The position numbers and the translations under genes are program-made. The notes under the pieces were generated by a model, which was given only the letters and a program-made list of their open reading frames with translations, did not search any database and had not been told where the DNA came from. A stretch of 64,000 nt of DNA from positions 2,294,001 to 2,358,000 of the forward strand of contig OZ220677.1 in assembly GCA_965116335.1 (NCBI GenBank). The letters run 5' to 3'. Below are positions 52,319 to 61,531 of this stretch, piece after piece. This stretch comes from G963663315 sp965116335. Lineage in GTDB: Bacteria > Pseudomonadota > Gammaproteobacteria > Arenicellales > Poriferihabitantaceae. Every line of letters starts with the position of its first letter. Position 1 is the first letter of the stretch.

Positions 52319-52843
52319 ATGATAGAACTCATTGTCGGAGGCGCTCGCAGTGGCAAGAGCCGCTATGCTCTGGATAGCGCGAAACAGAATCCCGCCAATC
52401 TATGGTTTATCGCTACGGCGCAACCGCTGGGCGAGACGGATGATGCAGAGATGGCGGCTCGTATATTGAGGCATCAGCAGGAGCGCGGGGATGAATGGCA
52501 GTTGATCGAGGAACCACTCAGACTTTCCGGGTTGATCGACAGATTCTCGGAAGGAGACGTGGTAGTGGTCGATTGTCTGACACTCTGGTTAAGTAACTGG
52601 CTTTGCCGGAAATCGTTGACAGGGTGGCAGCGGGAAAAGGAGGCCTTTTTGTCCGGCCTTCGACGCTCACCGGCAAAATGGTTTCTGGTGTCCAATGAAA
52701 CCGGGCTGGGTATTGTCCCGACTTCGGCTCTGGGCAGGCGGTTTGTGGACGAAAGCGGCTGGCTTCATCAGGAACTTGCGGCGATAGCTGATCAGGTAGT
52801 GATGGTATTATTCGGATTGCCGCAGGTATTAAAGAAACCGTAG
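52319..52843 (+). CDS. cobU: Adenosylcobinamide kinase/guanylyltransferase
   Basis: 174 aa. P-loop IELIVGGARSGKSRYALDSA at the N-terminus, WFIATAQPLGETDDAEMAAR with the following ILRHQQER (histidine that accepts GMP), and VVVDCLTLWLSNWL. It activates cobinamide as the GDP derivative for the nucleotide loop of B12. The downstream genes cobT, cobC-like and cobS complete lower-ligand attachment. No cobalamin riboswitch could be fitted in the 37 bp upstream. Confidence 0.95.
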   Translation: MIELIVGGARSGKSRYALDSAKQNPANLWFIATAQPLGETDDAEMAARILRHQQERGDEWQLIEEPLRLSGLIDRFSEGDVVVVDCLTLWLSNWLCRKSLTGWQREKEAFLSGLRRSPAKWFLVSNETGLGIVPTSALGRRFVDESGWLHQELAAIADQVVMVLFGLPQVLKKP

Positions 52844-52861
52844 TAGAAAACATTTGGAGTA

Positions 52862-53914
52862 ATGACTGAAATGACCCCCTGGTATCTGGAGAAAGGCAGG
52901 CAGCTGGATGAGGAGCAGCGCGCCCAGGCGTGCAACAGGCAGTCGACTCTGACTAAACCCCCCGGCTCATTGGGTCGGCTTGAGTCAATAGCGGTTCGGC
53001 TGGCGGCCATGCAGGGCCGGAGTGCGCCGTCTGCGGAGCGAGTCGAGATTGCTGTTTTCGCCGGGGATCATGGCGTTGCCAACGAAGGGGTGAGCGCTTT
53101 CCCCCAGGTAGTCACCATGGAAATGGTCAAGAATTTTGTGCGCGGCGGGGCGGCAATCAGTGTCCTGGCCAGACAGATGGATGCAGGTCTGACGGTGATC
53201 AATGCGGGCACGATCAGCGAACAGAAATTTGATCCCCCTGTGATCGACCGGCCGGTCGGCAGGGGCACCGGAAATATTGTGATAGAACCTGCAATGAGTC
53301 GGCAGCAGTGTTTGGCGGCATTACAGCTGGGCAAAGACATTGCGGCGGGTTTTGGTAAGGACACGGCCATTATCATTGGCGGCGATATGGGGATTGCCAA
53401 TACCACCTCCGCCTCCGCCCTTGCGGTGGCTTACGGGGTTGCGGATGCACGGACTCTGGTTGGCCCCGGAACCGGCCTGGATGCTCACGGGATTCAACAT
53501 AAGTTGACAGTTGTTGAAAGAGCAGTCGCCAGAGTGGGTGGTGATGACGATGCTTTCCGATTGCTGGCAGAACTGGGAGGATTTGAAATCGCGGCCCTGG
53601 CCGGTTATTTCATTCATGCCGCACAACGGGGAATGGCTATTCTGGTGGACGGATTTATTGCTTCGACGGCTGCTCTGGCCGCTTGTAAAATCAACCCTGC
53701 GGTGCGGGAGTGGATGCTGTTTGCCCATACTTCGGCGGAGCCCGGTCATGAGTTTATCCTGCGTGCCCTCGCTGCTGACCCGTTATTATCATTAGGTATG
53801 CGCCTCGGAGAGGGTAGCGGCTCGGCGGTTGCCATCTGCCTGCTGCGTTCCGCGTGTGCGCTACACAATGAAATGGCGACATTCGCTGAGGCACAGGTTT
53901 CTGAGCGTGAGTAA
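52862..53914 (+). CDS. cobT: Nicotinate-nucleotide-dimethylbenzimidazole phosphoribosyltransferase
   Basis: 350 aa, the usual length. Makes alpha-ribazole phosphate for the lower ligand of cobalamin. LTKPPGSLGRLESIAVRLAA, VFAGDHGVANEGVSAFPQVV, GDMGIANTTSASALA and GGFEIAALAGYFIHAAQRGM, with the family catalytic glutamate near the C-terminus (LRLGEGSGSA pattern). Start ATG 52862, with ATG 52871 as an alternative. It follows cobU by 18 bp and overlaps the next gene. Confidence 0.96.
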   Translation: MTEMTPWYLEKGRQLDEEQRAQACNRQSTLTKPPGSLGRLESIAVRLAAMQGRSAPSAERVEIAVFAGDHGVANEGVSAFPQVVTMEMVKNFVRGGAAISVLARQMDAGLTVINAGTISEQKFDPPVIDRPVGRGTGNIVIEPAMSRQQCLAALQLGKDIAAGFGKDTAIIIGGDMGIANTTSASALAVAYGVADARTLVGPGTGLDAHGIQHKLTVVERAVARVGGDDDAFRLLAELGGFEIAALAGYFIHAAQRGMAILVDGFIASTAALAACKINPAVREWMLFAHTSAEPGHEFILRALAADPLLSLGMRLGEGSGSAVAICLLRSACALHNEMATFAEAQVSERE

Positions 53915-54539
53915 TTCTGTCCAATCGGACTGTACGCGGATTGATATTCTGCGACACGGTGAGCATATACTGGGAGACGCTATATGCGGAGTGACCGATC
54001 CAGAGCTTTCCGAGGTTGGCTGGCAACAACTCAAGACGCAGATGACCCGGCTTGAAAACGCAGATTCCGGCTGGGACTTGTGTGTATCCTCCCCGCGCAA
54101 AAGATGTGTATCATTCGCCCGCGATTTCAGTCAACGCCACGGCATTGACTGCATGGTTGACGATGGTTTTGCCGAGGTCGATTTCGGCGAATGGGAGACA
54201 CTGTCATTCGTACAGATTTCAAGCAGGTATCCCGGTCAATGGCAGGCCTGGATCGGTCAGCCTGACCGACCGGCTCCTCATGGCGGCGAGGTTTATGCTG
54301 ATTTTCTGGCACGGGTGCGGATTTCTTTTGGTAGACTGGTAGAAACCTATCGTGGCAAACGAATCGCCTTGTTCGCACACGGCGGCGTGATTCGTGCCAT
54401 ATTTCATAGTGCGCTCGACCTGAAAGCGGATTCCCTGCGCCGATTCCATATTCCGTATGCCTGTCACAGCCGGATTATGGTCTACCATGCGGATAACCAG
54501 GCAGACTGGTATCAGCTGGATAGCCATAATACCCTGTAA
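53907..54539 (+). CDS. cobC: Histidine phosphatase family protein, probable alpha-ribazole phosphatase
   Basis: 210 aa from GTG 53907, overlapping the cobT stop by 8 bp; a longer in-frame start lies within cobT and is not preferred. Histidine phosphatase motifs: RIDILRHGEHILGD (catalytic His), LCVSSPRKRCVSFA, EVDFGEWE and ALFAHGGVIRAIFH. In this operon the natural substrate would be alpha-ribazole phosphate or adenosylcobalamin phosphate; specificity is inferred from position. Confidence 0.85.
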   Translation: MSNSVQSDCTRIDILRHGEHILGDAICGVTDPELSEVGWQQLKTQMTRLENADSGWDLCVSSPRKRCVSFARDFSQRHGIDCMVDDGFAEVDFGEWETLSFVQISSRYPGQWQAWIGQPDRPAPHGGEVYADFLARVRISFGRLVETYRGKRIALFAHGGVIRAIFHSALDLKADSLRRFHIPYACHSRIMVYHADNQADWYQLDSHNTL

Positions 54540-54581
54540 CCTATTCTTGCTCATGTTATTGTCGATGGAGCCATAAGCACA

Positions 54582-55334
54582 ATGCTCAACGAATTTCTAC
54601 AGGCGCTCGGGTTTCTGACTCGCATCCCTCCCGGTCGCGACTTTTCACATCAGCCCGAACTCGCTGGCGCCGCAGTTACCTGGTACGGATGCACGGGACT
54701 GCTCTGTGGTGTGTTACTGGTCATTTTCAGCGCGGTTTTGCAAAGCTGGATGGCGATTCCCCCTGAACTCGCGGCCGTATTGACCCTGTTGCTCTGGGTG
54801 GGTATCACCGGCGCCCTTCATCTGGATGGTCTGGCAGACTGTGGCGATGCCTGGATGGGTGGATTTACCCGGCAGCGATTCCTGGAGATCATGCGCGATA
54901 CACACTGCGGAGTCGGCGCCATCGTATTCACGATCCTGGTTCTGATGATCAAGGCCGTCGCGTTAATCGTCCTGTTCCGGCAGAATGCGTTGTTAGCCGT
55001 TCTGTTTTCACTGGGGATTGCGCGAATCACCCTGTGCATCGCGATTCTCCGGTTTCCTTATGTTCGGGAGTCCGGTTCAGGGGCCTCGCTGTCCCGGAGT
55101 CTGGATTCGCGTTCCATCCTGATCACCGGCGTTGCGGTCTGCCTGATTCTCGGCGTCATTTCCTGGCCCGGACTGGTTGTCGCTGTGATCGGGAGCGCTC
55201 TCGGCTTTGCGCTGGTATGGTGGGCGCTGGTCAGGAAGGCCGGTGGATTCACCGGGGACATTTATGGTGCTCTGGTGGAGATCTGTGAGGCTGCCGTGCT
55301 GGTATCCATGACCACATTATTATCAATCAGTTAA
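54582..55334 (+). CDS. cobS: Adenosylcobinamide-GDP ribazoletransferase (cobalamin synthase)
   Basis: 250-aa polytopic membrane enzyme that joins adenosylcobinamide-GDP and alpha-ribazole(-phosphate). FLQALGFLTRIPPGRD at the N-terminus, the active-site DGLADCGDAWMGG near residue 85 and MRDTHCGVGAIVF are family hallmarks, with several transmembrane helices in the second half. It follows the phosphatase gene by 42 bp and ends the B12 cluster. Confidence 0.95.
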   Translation: MLNEFLQALGFLTRIPPGRDFSHQPELAGAAVTWYGCTGLLCGVLLVIFSAVLQSWMAIPPELAAVLTLLLWVGITGALHLDGLADCGDAWMGGFTRQRFLEIMRDTHCGVGAIVFTILVLMIKAVALIVLFRQNALLAVLFSLGIARITLCIAILRFPYVRESGSGASLSRSLDSRSILITGVAVCLILGVISWPGLVVAVIGSALGFALVWWALVRKAGGFTGDIYGALVEICEAAVLVSMTTLLSIS

Positions 55335-55354
55335 TCCGTTACCTATCATTTGCT

Positions 55355-56689
55355 ATGACCAAAGTATTTCCGCGCTCTCCGGGAGCAGACGCTCCCCCGG
55401 TGGCCATGACCGGCCAGGGCTGCTATCTGACTGACAGTAACGGTAAACAATATCTGGACGGGTCCGGTGGCGCCGCAGTATCCTGCCTCGGCCATGGCGA
55501 CCGGGAAGTGATCGCAAGGATTACCGCGCAGATGAATCTTATGGCTTTCGCGCATACCGCGTTCTTCACCAGCGAACCGGCGGAACAGCTGGCTGAGAAG
55601 CTGATCCGTCATGCTCCCGCCGGGCTTGACCGTGTGTACTTCGTCTCCGGCGGTTCCGAGGCGGTCGAGACAGCCATCAAGCTGGCTCGACAGTATTTCA
55701 TGGAAAAGGGAGAAGCAGAAAGACACCGGGTGATTTCCCGGCGGCAAAGTTATCATGGCGGTACTCTCGGCGCCCTGGCGGCAGGCGGAATTAACTGGCG
55801 CAGTCAACCGTTTGCGCCGCTGATGATGGAAACCAGTCATATCAGCCCATGCTATGCCTGGCGAGGCCAGAGAGAAGGGGAATCGGAGTTCGATTACGGG
55901 CAACGGGTGGCCAATCATCTGGAGGATGAAATCCAGGCAGTTGGAGCGAATCAGGTGATGGCGTTTATCGCGGAGACTGTGGTCGGAGCCAGCCTCGGCG
56001 CGGTAGCGGCGGTGGGCGGATATTTCAAGCGTATCCGGGAAATATGTGACCAGTACGGCATCCTGCTGATTCTGGATGAGGTCATGTGCGGAATGGGGCG
56101 TACCGGCTCACTCTATGCTTGTGAGCAGGAAGGCATTGCGCCGGACATCATGGCCATCGCCAAGGGACTGGGCGGCGGCTATCAACCGATTGGCGCGACT
56201 CTGTGCAGCCGGGAGATTTATCAGACGATTGAACAGGGTAGCGGGGTCTTCAAGCACGGGCACACTTATCTCGGACATCCGGCGGCCTGTTGTGCCGGGC
56301 TGGCTGTCGTCAATGCTCTGATCGAGCGTAACCTGATCGAGCGTTGCAGGCGACAGGGCGAAAAACTGCAAGATGCGCTTGCGGCGCAATTTGGGTCGCA
56401 CCCGTACATTGGAGATATCCGGGGGCGGGGATTATTTCGTGGACTGGAGATTGTGCGTGATAAATATACGAAGGAGCCGTTTGACCCTTTCCTGGGAGTC
56501 AACAAAAAGGTCAAGCAAGCCGCATTTGAAGCCGGGCTGATCTGCTACCCGATGGGCGGAACCATTGACGGCTACAAAGGTGACCATGTCCTGCTGGCGC
56601 CGCCCTTCATAATCGAAGATAACCAGATTGACGAACTATGTGAGAAATTGAGCGTCGCCATTGATTCCGCCACCAGAGACGCCGCATGA
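55355..56689 (+). CDS. Class III PLP-dependent aminotransferase
   Basis: 444 aa. Fold-type I, class III: DGSGGAAVSCLGHGDREVIA near residue 30, VYFVSGGSEAVETAIKLARQ, LLILDEVMCGMGRTGSLYAC, the PLP-lysine stretch MAIAKGLGGGYQPIGA and GHTYLGHPAACCAGLAVVNA. Substrates of this class include omega-amino acids and diamines; specificity is unclear. Its stop overlaps the hsdM start (ATGA), which couples it to the restriction locus even though the functions are unrelated. Confidence 0.92.
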   Translation: MTKVFPRSPGADAPPVAMTGQGCYLTDSNGKQYLDGSGGAAVSCLGHGDREVIARITAQMNLMAFAHTAFFTSEPAEQLAEKLIRHAPAGLDRVYFVSGGSEAVETAIKLARQYFMEKGEAERHRVISRRQSYHGGTLGALAAGGINWRSQPFAPLMMETSHISPCYAWRGQREGESEFDYGQRVANHLEDEIQAVGANQVMAFIAETVVGASLGAVAAVGGYFKRIREICDQYGILLILDEVMCGMGRTGSLYACEQEGIAPDIMAIAKGLGGGYQPIGATLCSREIYQTIEQGSGVFKHGHTYLGHPAACCAGLAVVNALIERNLIERCRRQGEKLQDALAAQFGSHPYIGDIRGRGLFRGLEIVRDKYTKEPFDPFLGVNKKVKQAAFEAGLICYPMGGTIDGYKGDHVLLAPPFIIEDNQIDELCEKLSVAIDSATRDAA

Positions 56690-58248
56690 CCGAAGACCAG
56701 AAACAGAAACTGCAACGGCAGCTATGGAGCATTGCCAATGAACTGCGCGGCAAGATGGATGCCGATGAGTTTCGCGATTACATTCTCGGATTCGTTTTCT
56801 ACAAGTATCTATCGGAAAAGCAGCATCTTTACGCCAATCGCTTGCTGGAGACCGAGAGCGTCAAGGATTACCGCGAGGTTACCGATACGGAAGACATGGC
56901 GGCGATTCGTGAGGAATCGTTACTGAAACTCGGCTATTTCCTGCGACCGGAGGAGTTGTTTTCTGCCATTACCGCCAAGGGTAATACCAGTCTTGAAGGG
57001 CAAAGCAACTTCATTCTCGAAGACCTGCAAGCCATTCTCAATCGTGTCGAGCAAAGCACGATGGGCACAGAGAGCGAGGAGGATTTCAACAAGCTGTTCG
57101 AAGACCTGGACTTGAGCAGTACCAAGCTGGGCCGCGCCCCGGATGCGCGCAATACCCTGATCGCCAAAGTACTGGCTCACCTCGACCAGATTGATTTCGG
57201 GCTGGCAGACTCCGATTCCGATATATTGGGAGACGCTTATGAATACTTGATCGGTCAGTTCGCATCGGGCGCGGGCAAGAAAGCCGGGGAGTTTTACACT
57301 CCGCAACAGGTATCCAAAATCCTGGCGAAGATCGTCACGCTGGATAAGGAACGTATCAAAAGCGCCTATGACCCGGCCTGCGGTTCCGGTTCATTGCTGT
57401 TGAGGATTGGCAAGGAAGCGGAAGTCAGCGAGTTCTATGGGCAGGAGTTGAACCGCACCACCTACAATCTGGCACGGATGAACATGATTCTGCATGACGT
57501 GCATTTCAGGCGATTTGACATCCGGCAGGAGGATACTCTCGAACATCCGCAGCATCTGGATTTGCAGTTTGAGGCGATAGTGGCGAACCCGCCTTTCTCG
57601 GCCCGATGGAAGGGCAAGGACCATCCATTGAATGAGACGGATGATCGGTTCAGTCAGTATGGCGCTCTGGCACCGAAGACCAAAGCCGATTTCGCCTTTG
57701 TGCAACACATGATTTACCAGATGGCGGAGAATGCCGTAATGGCAGTGGTATTGCCACACGGAGTACTGTTCCGGGGCGCTGCGGAAGAAGTGATCCGCAA
57801 ATACATGATTGAGGAACAGAATGTTCTGGATGCGGTGATCGGACTACCGGCCAACCTGTTCTACGGGACCAGTATCCCGGCCTGTATTCTGGTGTTGAAA
57901 AAGTGTCGGGTACATGATGACAACATCCTGTTCATAGATGCCTCGCAGCAGTTTGAGAAGTCCGGCAACCAGAATATGTTGACGGAGGATCATGTCGAGC
58001 AGATTGTAGATACCTACAGAAAACGCGAAGCGATAGACAAGTACGCCCATATCGCCAGCCTGGATGAGGTCAGGGATAACGATTACAACCTGAACATCCC
58101 GCGATATGTCGATACCTTCGAGGAAGAAGAGCCTGTGGATATTGGTGCGGTAGCCAAAGACCTGAAAGCCCTTGAGATGGATATGCTGGCAACGGATAAG
58201 ACCATTGCAGGGTTTTGTAAAGAGCTTGGGATTGAGAGTCCGTTTTAA
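56686..58248 (+). CDS. hsdM: Type I restriction-modification DNA methyltransferase subunit
   Basis: 520 aa, the size of type IC HsdM proteins. N-terminal helical region (QLWSIANELRGKMDADEFRD), FYTPQQVSKILAKIV, SAM motif I DPACGSGSLLLRI near 228 and motif IV NPPFSARW near 301 of N6-adenine methylases. It needs an HsdS subunit for specificity; the adjacent hsdS is interrupted by an insertion sequence. The start overlaps the aminotransferase stop. Confidence 0.97.
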   Translation: MTEDQKQKLQRQLWSIANELRGKMDADEFRDYILGFVFYKYLSEKQHLYANRLLETESVKDYREVTDTEDMAAIREESLLKLGYFLRPEELFSAITAKGNTSLEGQSNFILEDLQAILNRVEQSTMGTESEEDFNKLFEDLDLSSTKLGRAPDARNTLIAKVLAHLDQIDFGLADSDSDILGDAYEYLIGQFASGAGKKAGEFYTPQQVSKILAKIVTLDKERIKSAYDPACGSGSLLLRIGKEAEVSEFYGQELNRTTYNLARMNMILHDVHFRRFDIRQEDTLEHPQHLDLQFEAIVANPPFSARWKGKDHPLNETDDRFSQYGALAPKTKADFAFVQHMIYQMAENAVMAVVLPHGVLFRGAAEEVIRKYMIEEQNVLDAVIGLPANLFYGTSIPACILVLKKCRVHDDNILFIDASQQFEKSGNQNMLTEDHVEQIVDTYRKREAIDKYAHIASLDEVRDNDYNLNIPRYVDTFEEEEPVDIGAVAKDLKALEMDMLATDKTIAGFCKELGIESPF

Positions 58249-58411
58249 TTACTAGACCCAACCATGGCAATCACTCAACAATGTAAGCCTGCTCTGCGAT
58301 TTAAGGATGAGCAGGGAAATGATTATCCGGATTGGGAGGAGAAAGCTCTTGGCGACATTAGTAAAGTAAAAAGAGGGGCATCGCCAAGACCCATCAGTTC
58401 ACCAAAATGGT

Positions 58412-58415
58412 TTAG
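58412..58415. repeat. Target site duplication TTAG, left copy
   Basis: TTAG directly precedes the left end of the IS5-family element and matches the copy at 59608-59611. It fits the YTAR target consensus of the IS5 group. Confidence 0.85.
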
Positions 58416-59607
58416 GGAAAGTCTGATCAATACAGGTTTTGTGATGGATTTTTTATAGATTCGGGATTTCATCAGACAGGAAGGACGAAATGGACTGAAA
58501 TCAGCACCCCGGAGCGGGGAAAGGCAGGGATTTTCTCTTTATTTCCCTATTTCAGGCGCACGTAGCCTGCGGTTTCAATCTTCCAGGTTTCAACAGCACT
58601 TTCTTCGCCATCACCAGATTGCTCAAGGCACAAGCCACCACCAGTCGATGTGTGTTCTTCTCCAAACCCCGATAACGCACTTTGGTAAAACCAAACCGTC
58701 GCTTGATGATGCCAAATGAATGTTCTACCTTCGACCGTACCCGGGACTTGGTGCGATTCATTGCGCGTTCCTTCTCCGTCAACTTTCGATTACGCGCCCC
58801 CTTCGCCTGGGTAAAGTCCTTCGCATCCGGCGCCACCCTTGCAATCACCGCCTTCTGACCCGTATACGCCGAATCTCCCCATACACGAGTCTCTTTCCCA
58901 TGCAAAAGAACAGGCAGAACCTGTGAATCATGAACATTCGCTGGCGTAGCCGCTACCGAGTGAATCAACTTGCTGTGACTGTCTACACCAATATGGGCCT
59001 TCATGCCAAAGTGCCATTGGTTGCCCTTGCGCGTGGAGTGCATCTGTGGGTCTCGTGCTTTCTCCCGGTTCTTGGTCGAACTCGGCGCCTCGATAATACT
59101 GGCGTCTACAATCGTGCCTCGCTTCACTGCCAGTCCGTTCTCGCCCAAATACTCATTGACCAGAACAAACAACCGCCTCCCCAGATTGTGCTTCTCCATC
59201 AAATGACGAAACTTGCAAATCGTGGTCTCATCCGGCGCAGGTTCCCGACCCAGATCAATACCCGCAAAACAGCGCATACAACGAGAATCATATAACGCTT
59301 CTTCAACCGCCGGATCCGAAAGATTGAACCAGTGTTGCAAAAAGTGAATACGCAACATCCGATCTATTCCAATCGGCCTGCGCCCCGCTCCTTTGGGTTG
59401 CGGATAAAAGGGTTCAATCACCGCACACAAATCCGACCACGGAATCACTTCCTCCATCTCTTCCAGAAAACGCTCCTTGCGTGTCCTCTTACTGTATTTA
59501 TCAAACCCAATCTCAGAAAATGTGCTCTGGCGCATCATGAAATATCTCCAGCCATAAAAAATGAAAAAAATCATTATACAATAGAGGATCAATTAATCAG
59601 AGATTCC
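58416..59607 (-). mobile_element. IS5-family insertion sequence, 1,192 bp
   Basis: Ends: left GGAAAGTCTGATCAAT and right (read inward on the minus strand) GGAATCTCTGATTAAT, matching at 13 of 16 positions as terminal inverted repeats. Flanks carry a TTAG duplication. One transposase gene fills the element in the orientation opposite to hsdS. All parts are intact, so recent insertion is likely. Confidence 0.92.
58552..59538 (-). CDS. IS5-family transposase
   Basis: 328 aa from ATG 59538 (MMRQSTFSEIGFDKYSKRTR); an upstream in-frame start exists but extends into the terminal region with hydrophobic residues. DDE-type: GTIVDASIIEAPSSTKN (first Asp), WGDSAYTGQKAV (second Asp), RSKVEHSFGIIKRRFGF (Glu with the Y/K-type C1 signature). 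GNQWHFGMKAHIGVDSHS is the typical IS5-group stretch. The protein is complete. Confidence 0.96.
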   Translation of the reverse strand: MMRQSTFSEIGFDKYSKRTRKERFLEEMEEVIPWSDLCAVIEPFYPQPKGAGRRPIGIDRMLRIHFLQHWFNLSDPAVEEALYDSRCMRCFAGIDLGREPAPDETTICKFRHLMEKHNLGRRLFVLVNEYLGENGLAVKRGTIVDASIIEAPSSTKNREKARDPQMHSTRKGNQWHFGMKAHIGVDSHSKLIHSVAATPANVHDSQVLPVLLHGKETRVWGDSAYTGQKAVIARVAPDAKDFTQAKGARNRKLTEKERAMNRTKSRVRSKVEHSFGIIKRRFGFTKVRYRGLEKNTHRLVVACALSNLVMAKKVLLKPGRLKPQATCA

Positions 59608-59611
59608 TTAG
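59608..59611. repeat. Target site duplication TTAG, right copy
   Basis: TTAG immediately follows the right end of the IS5-family element; joining across it restores the hsdS codons AAA TGG TTT AGT GAA. Confidence 0.85.
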
Positions 59612-60658
59612 TGAAGATTCAAAGATTGGTTGGGTACGCATTTCGGATGTCACAAGCTCCAATAAATTTCTAAAAAAAACCACACAATACCTTTCAGAAG
59701 AAGGAGTGAAGAAAAGCAGATTTATTCCTAAGGGAAACATGGTCATGAGTATATGTGCAACAATTGGGAAGCCCATTTATACCGGATTTGACGTATGCAT
59801 TCATGATGGCTTCGTTGTTTTTGAGGAATTAAAAGCTAACAAAGAGTATATTTATTACTCTCTTGAGAAGGTGCAAAAGCGTTGGTATCGCTATGGGCAA
59901 CCAGGAACACAAGTGAACTTGAATTCAGATATAGTATCGAATGAAAAAATAAGGGTGCCGAAAGAACCTGAACAACAAAAAATCGCGAATTTCCTATCGT
60001 CGGTTGACACTAAAATCGAGCAATTAAACCAGAAAAAAGCCTTATGGGAACAATACAAGAAAGGCATGATGCAAGAACTGTTCAGCCAGCAAATCCGGTT
60101 CAAGGATGAGCAGGGAAAGGATTACCCGGATTGGGGAAGTAATTCTATAGGCGAATTGTTTGTAGTGAGTGCTGGTGGTGATATTGAAAAGAGTCATTCA
60201 CGTATAACTAGAGACGAGATTTTTTGTTATCCCGTTTATGCGAATTCTGAAAAAGATCAAGGGTTTTATAGCTACTCAGACCAATATCGGGTTGCCCAAA
60301 ACTGTATAACTGTATCTGGTAGGGGAACCTTGGGGATAGCTCATGCTCGGTTTGAAAAGTTTTTCCCGATAGTCAGACTTTTGGTGCTGATTCCAAAAAA
60401 TGAATGCGATTTGATTTTCTTTGAGCATGCGATAAATGCCTTGCGTATATTCAATGAGAGCACTGGAGTTCCACAATTAACAGCACCACAGTTAAAGAAA
60501 TATCGTCTCGATTATGCTGTACCTGAAGAACAACAAAAAATCGCCAATTTCCTCTCCGCCATTGACCGGAAAATCGAGCGGGTTGACACGCAGATCAAAC
60601 ACGCCCAAGCCTTGAAGAAAGGGCTGCTCCAACAGATGTTCATTTAGCCAGGACGATT

Positions 60659-60682
60659 TTATTTCCCATATTATTTCCCATA
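60659..60682. repeat. 12-bp tandem duplication upstream of the TIGR04255 gene
   Basis: TTATTTCCCATA occurs twice in tandem, starting 12 bp after the hsdS stop and 49 bp before the next ATG. It may be a paired regulator site for the following three-gene module, or a slippage product. Confidence 0.5.
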
Positions 60683-60730
60683 TCGTATACACTATACAAA
60701 ACGCAGCCTGCGTTACACGATACTCACTAC

Positions 60731-61531
60731 ATGAATTTTTCAACAGAAAATCCATTTACCGGGGCAGTCCCCTCAACGGTCCACCTCCCTGATACCCCAC
60801 TCACGGGCGTACTGGTTCGCGTACAATTTCCTGAAATACTCTCCATTGCCAAGACAGAATTTATAGCTGACTTTCATGAACGCATACGAACTGATTACCC
60901 GTTGCACCATCTGGAACAAACCCCCGTCCTGGAGTTTGGGAACGATGGCCCCAGGGCGGGAACAATACCTAATTGGCGATTTTATGACGCAGACAGCCAG
61001 TGGCGCCTGTCACTGGCCACCGGCTTTGTTGCTCTGGAGACGCGAGCTTATCAGAGTCGTCTGGATCTCATAGGGCGGGCTAATGCCGTTTTGCAGGCTT
61101 TGTCGGACACAATCAAACCTGGCCTGACGACACGGGTCGGTGTACGATACGTAGATCAAATTCATGGACCTCATTGGGAGCGGCTATCTTCTTTCGTGCG
61201 TCCTGAAATCCTGGGTCTCTACAGGGAGGACTATCGGGAGAGCCTTAATCAAACTTTGAATGAAATTGTCTGTAAAACGGATGCCGGGGACATGATTGCG
61301 CGCTGGGGATTCATGCCCGCGAACCAAACGCATGAGCCAGGATTAATGCCTCCGATTTCAGTATCATCCTGGTTTTTGGATATAGATGTCTATAACGAAT
61401 TTGCACAGCCTGAGGATTTTGACACGGAAGCAATCAAAACCCGCATTACGAATCTGGCAACACGCGCTTACGGGTTTTTCCGCTGGGCGATGAACGATCA
61501 ATTTTTGATAGCTTGTGGAGGAGAGATATGA
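60731..61531 (+). CDS. TIGR04255 family protein
   Basis: 266 aa. Matches the TIGR04255 pattern: LPDTPLTGVLVRVQFPEILS, RFYDADSQWRLSLATGFVAL, ETRAYQSRLDLIGRANAVLQ and VGVRYVDQIHG. The family is found beside restriction-modification and other defence genes; its function is unknown. Its stop overlaps the next gene start (ATGA), and a 12-bp tandem duplication lies in its upstream region. First gene of a three-gene insert between hsdS and hsdR. Confidence 0.85.
   Translation: MNFSTENPFTGAVPSTVHLPDTPLTGVLVRVQFPEILSIAKTEFIADFHERIRTDYPLHHLEQTPVLEFGNDGPRAGTIPNWRFYDADSQWRLSLATGFVALETRAYQSRLDLIGRANAVLQALSDTIKPGLTTRVGVRYVDQIHGPHWERLSSFVRPEILGLYREDYRESLNQTLNEIVCKTDAGDMIARWGFMPANQTHEPGLMPPISVSSWFLDIDVYNEFAQPEDFDTEAIKTRITNLATRAYGFFRWAMNDQFLIACGGEI

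Larger units (their letters stand above)
58264..60647 (+). pseudogene. hsdS: Type I specificity subunit hsdS, interrupted by an IS5-family element
   Basis: The 5' part (58264-58415) encodes LRFKDEQGNDYPDWEEKALG, then GASPRPISSPKWF, before the insertion. The rest resumes at 59612 with EDSKIGWVRISDVTSSNKF and runs to 60647. Removing the IS and one TTAG copy leaves 1,188 bp, an exact 395-codon frame, so the gene was intact before insertion. The second recognition half starts with the same RFKDEQGKDYPDWG motif near 60098, and both halves carry the EQQKIANFLS conserved region. The 3' fragment could start at GTG 59706 and give a truncated S subunit of 313 aa. Confidence 0.92.

Noticed and set aside
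58264..58458. Separate 64-residue gene after hsdM
   Set aside because: It is the 5' end of hsdS read into the insertion sequence; the last residues come from the IS end.
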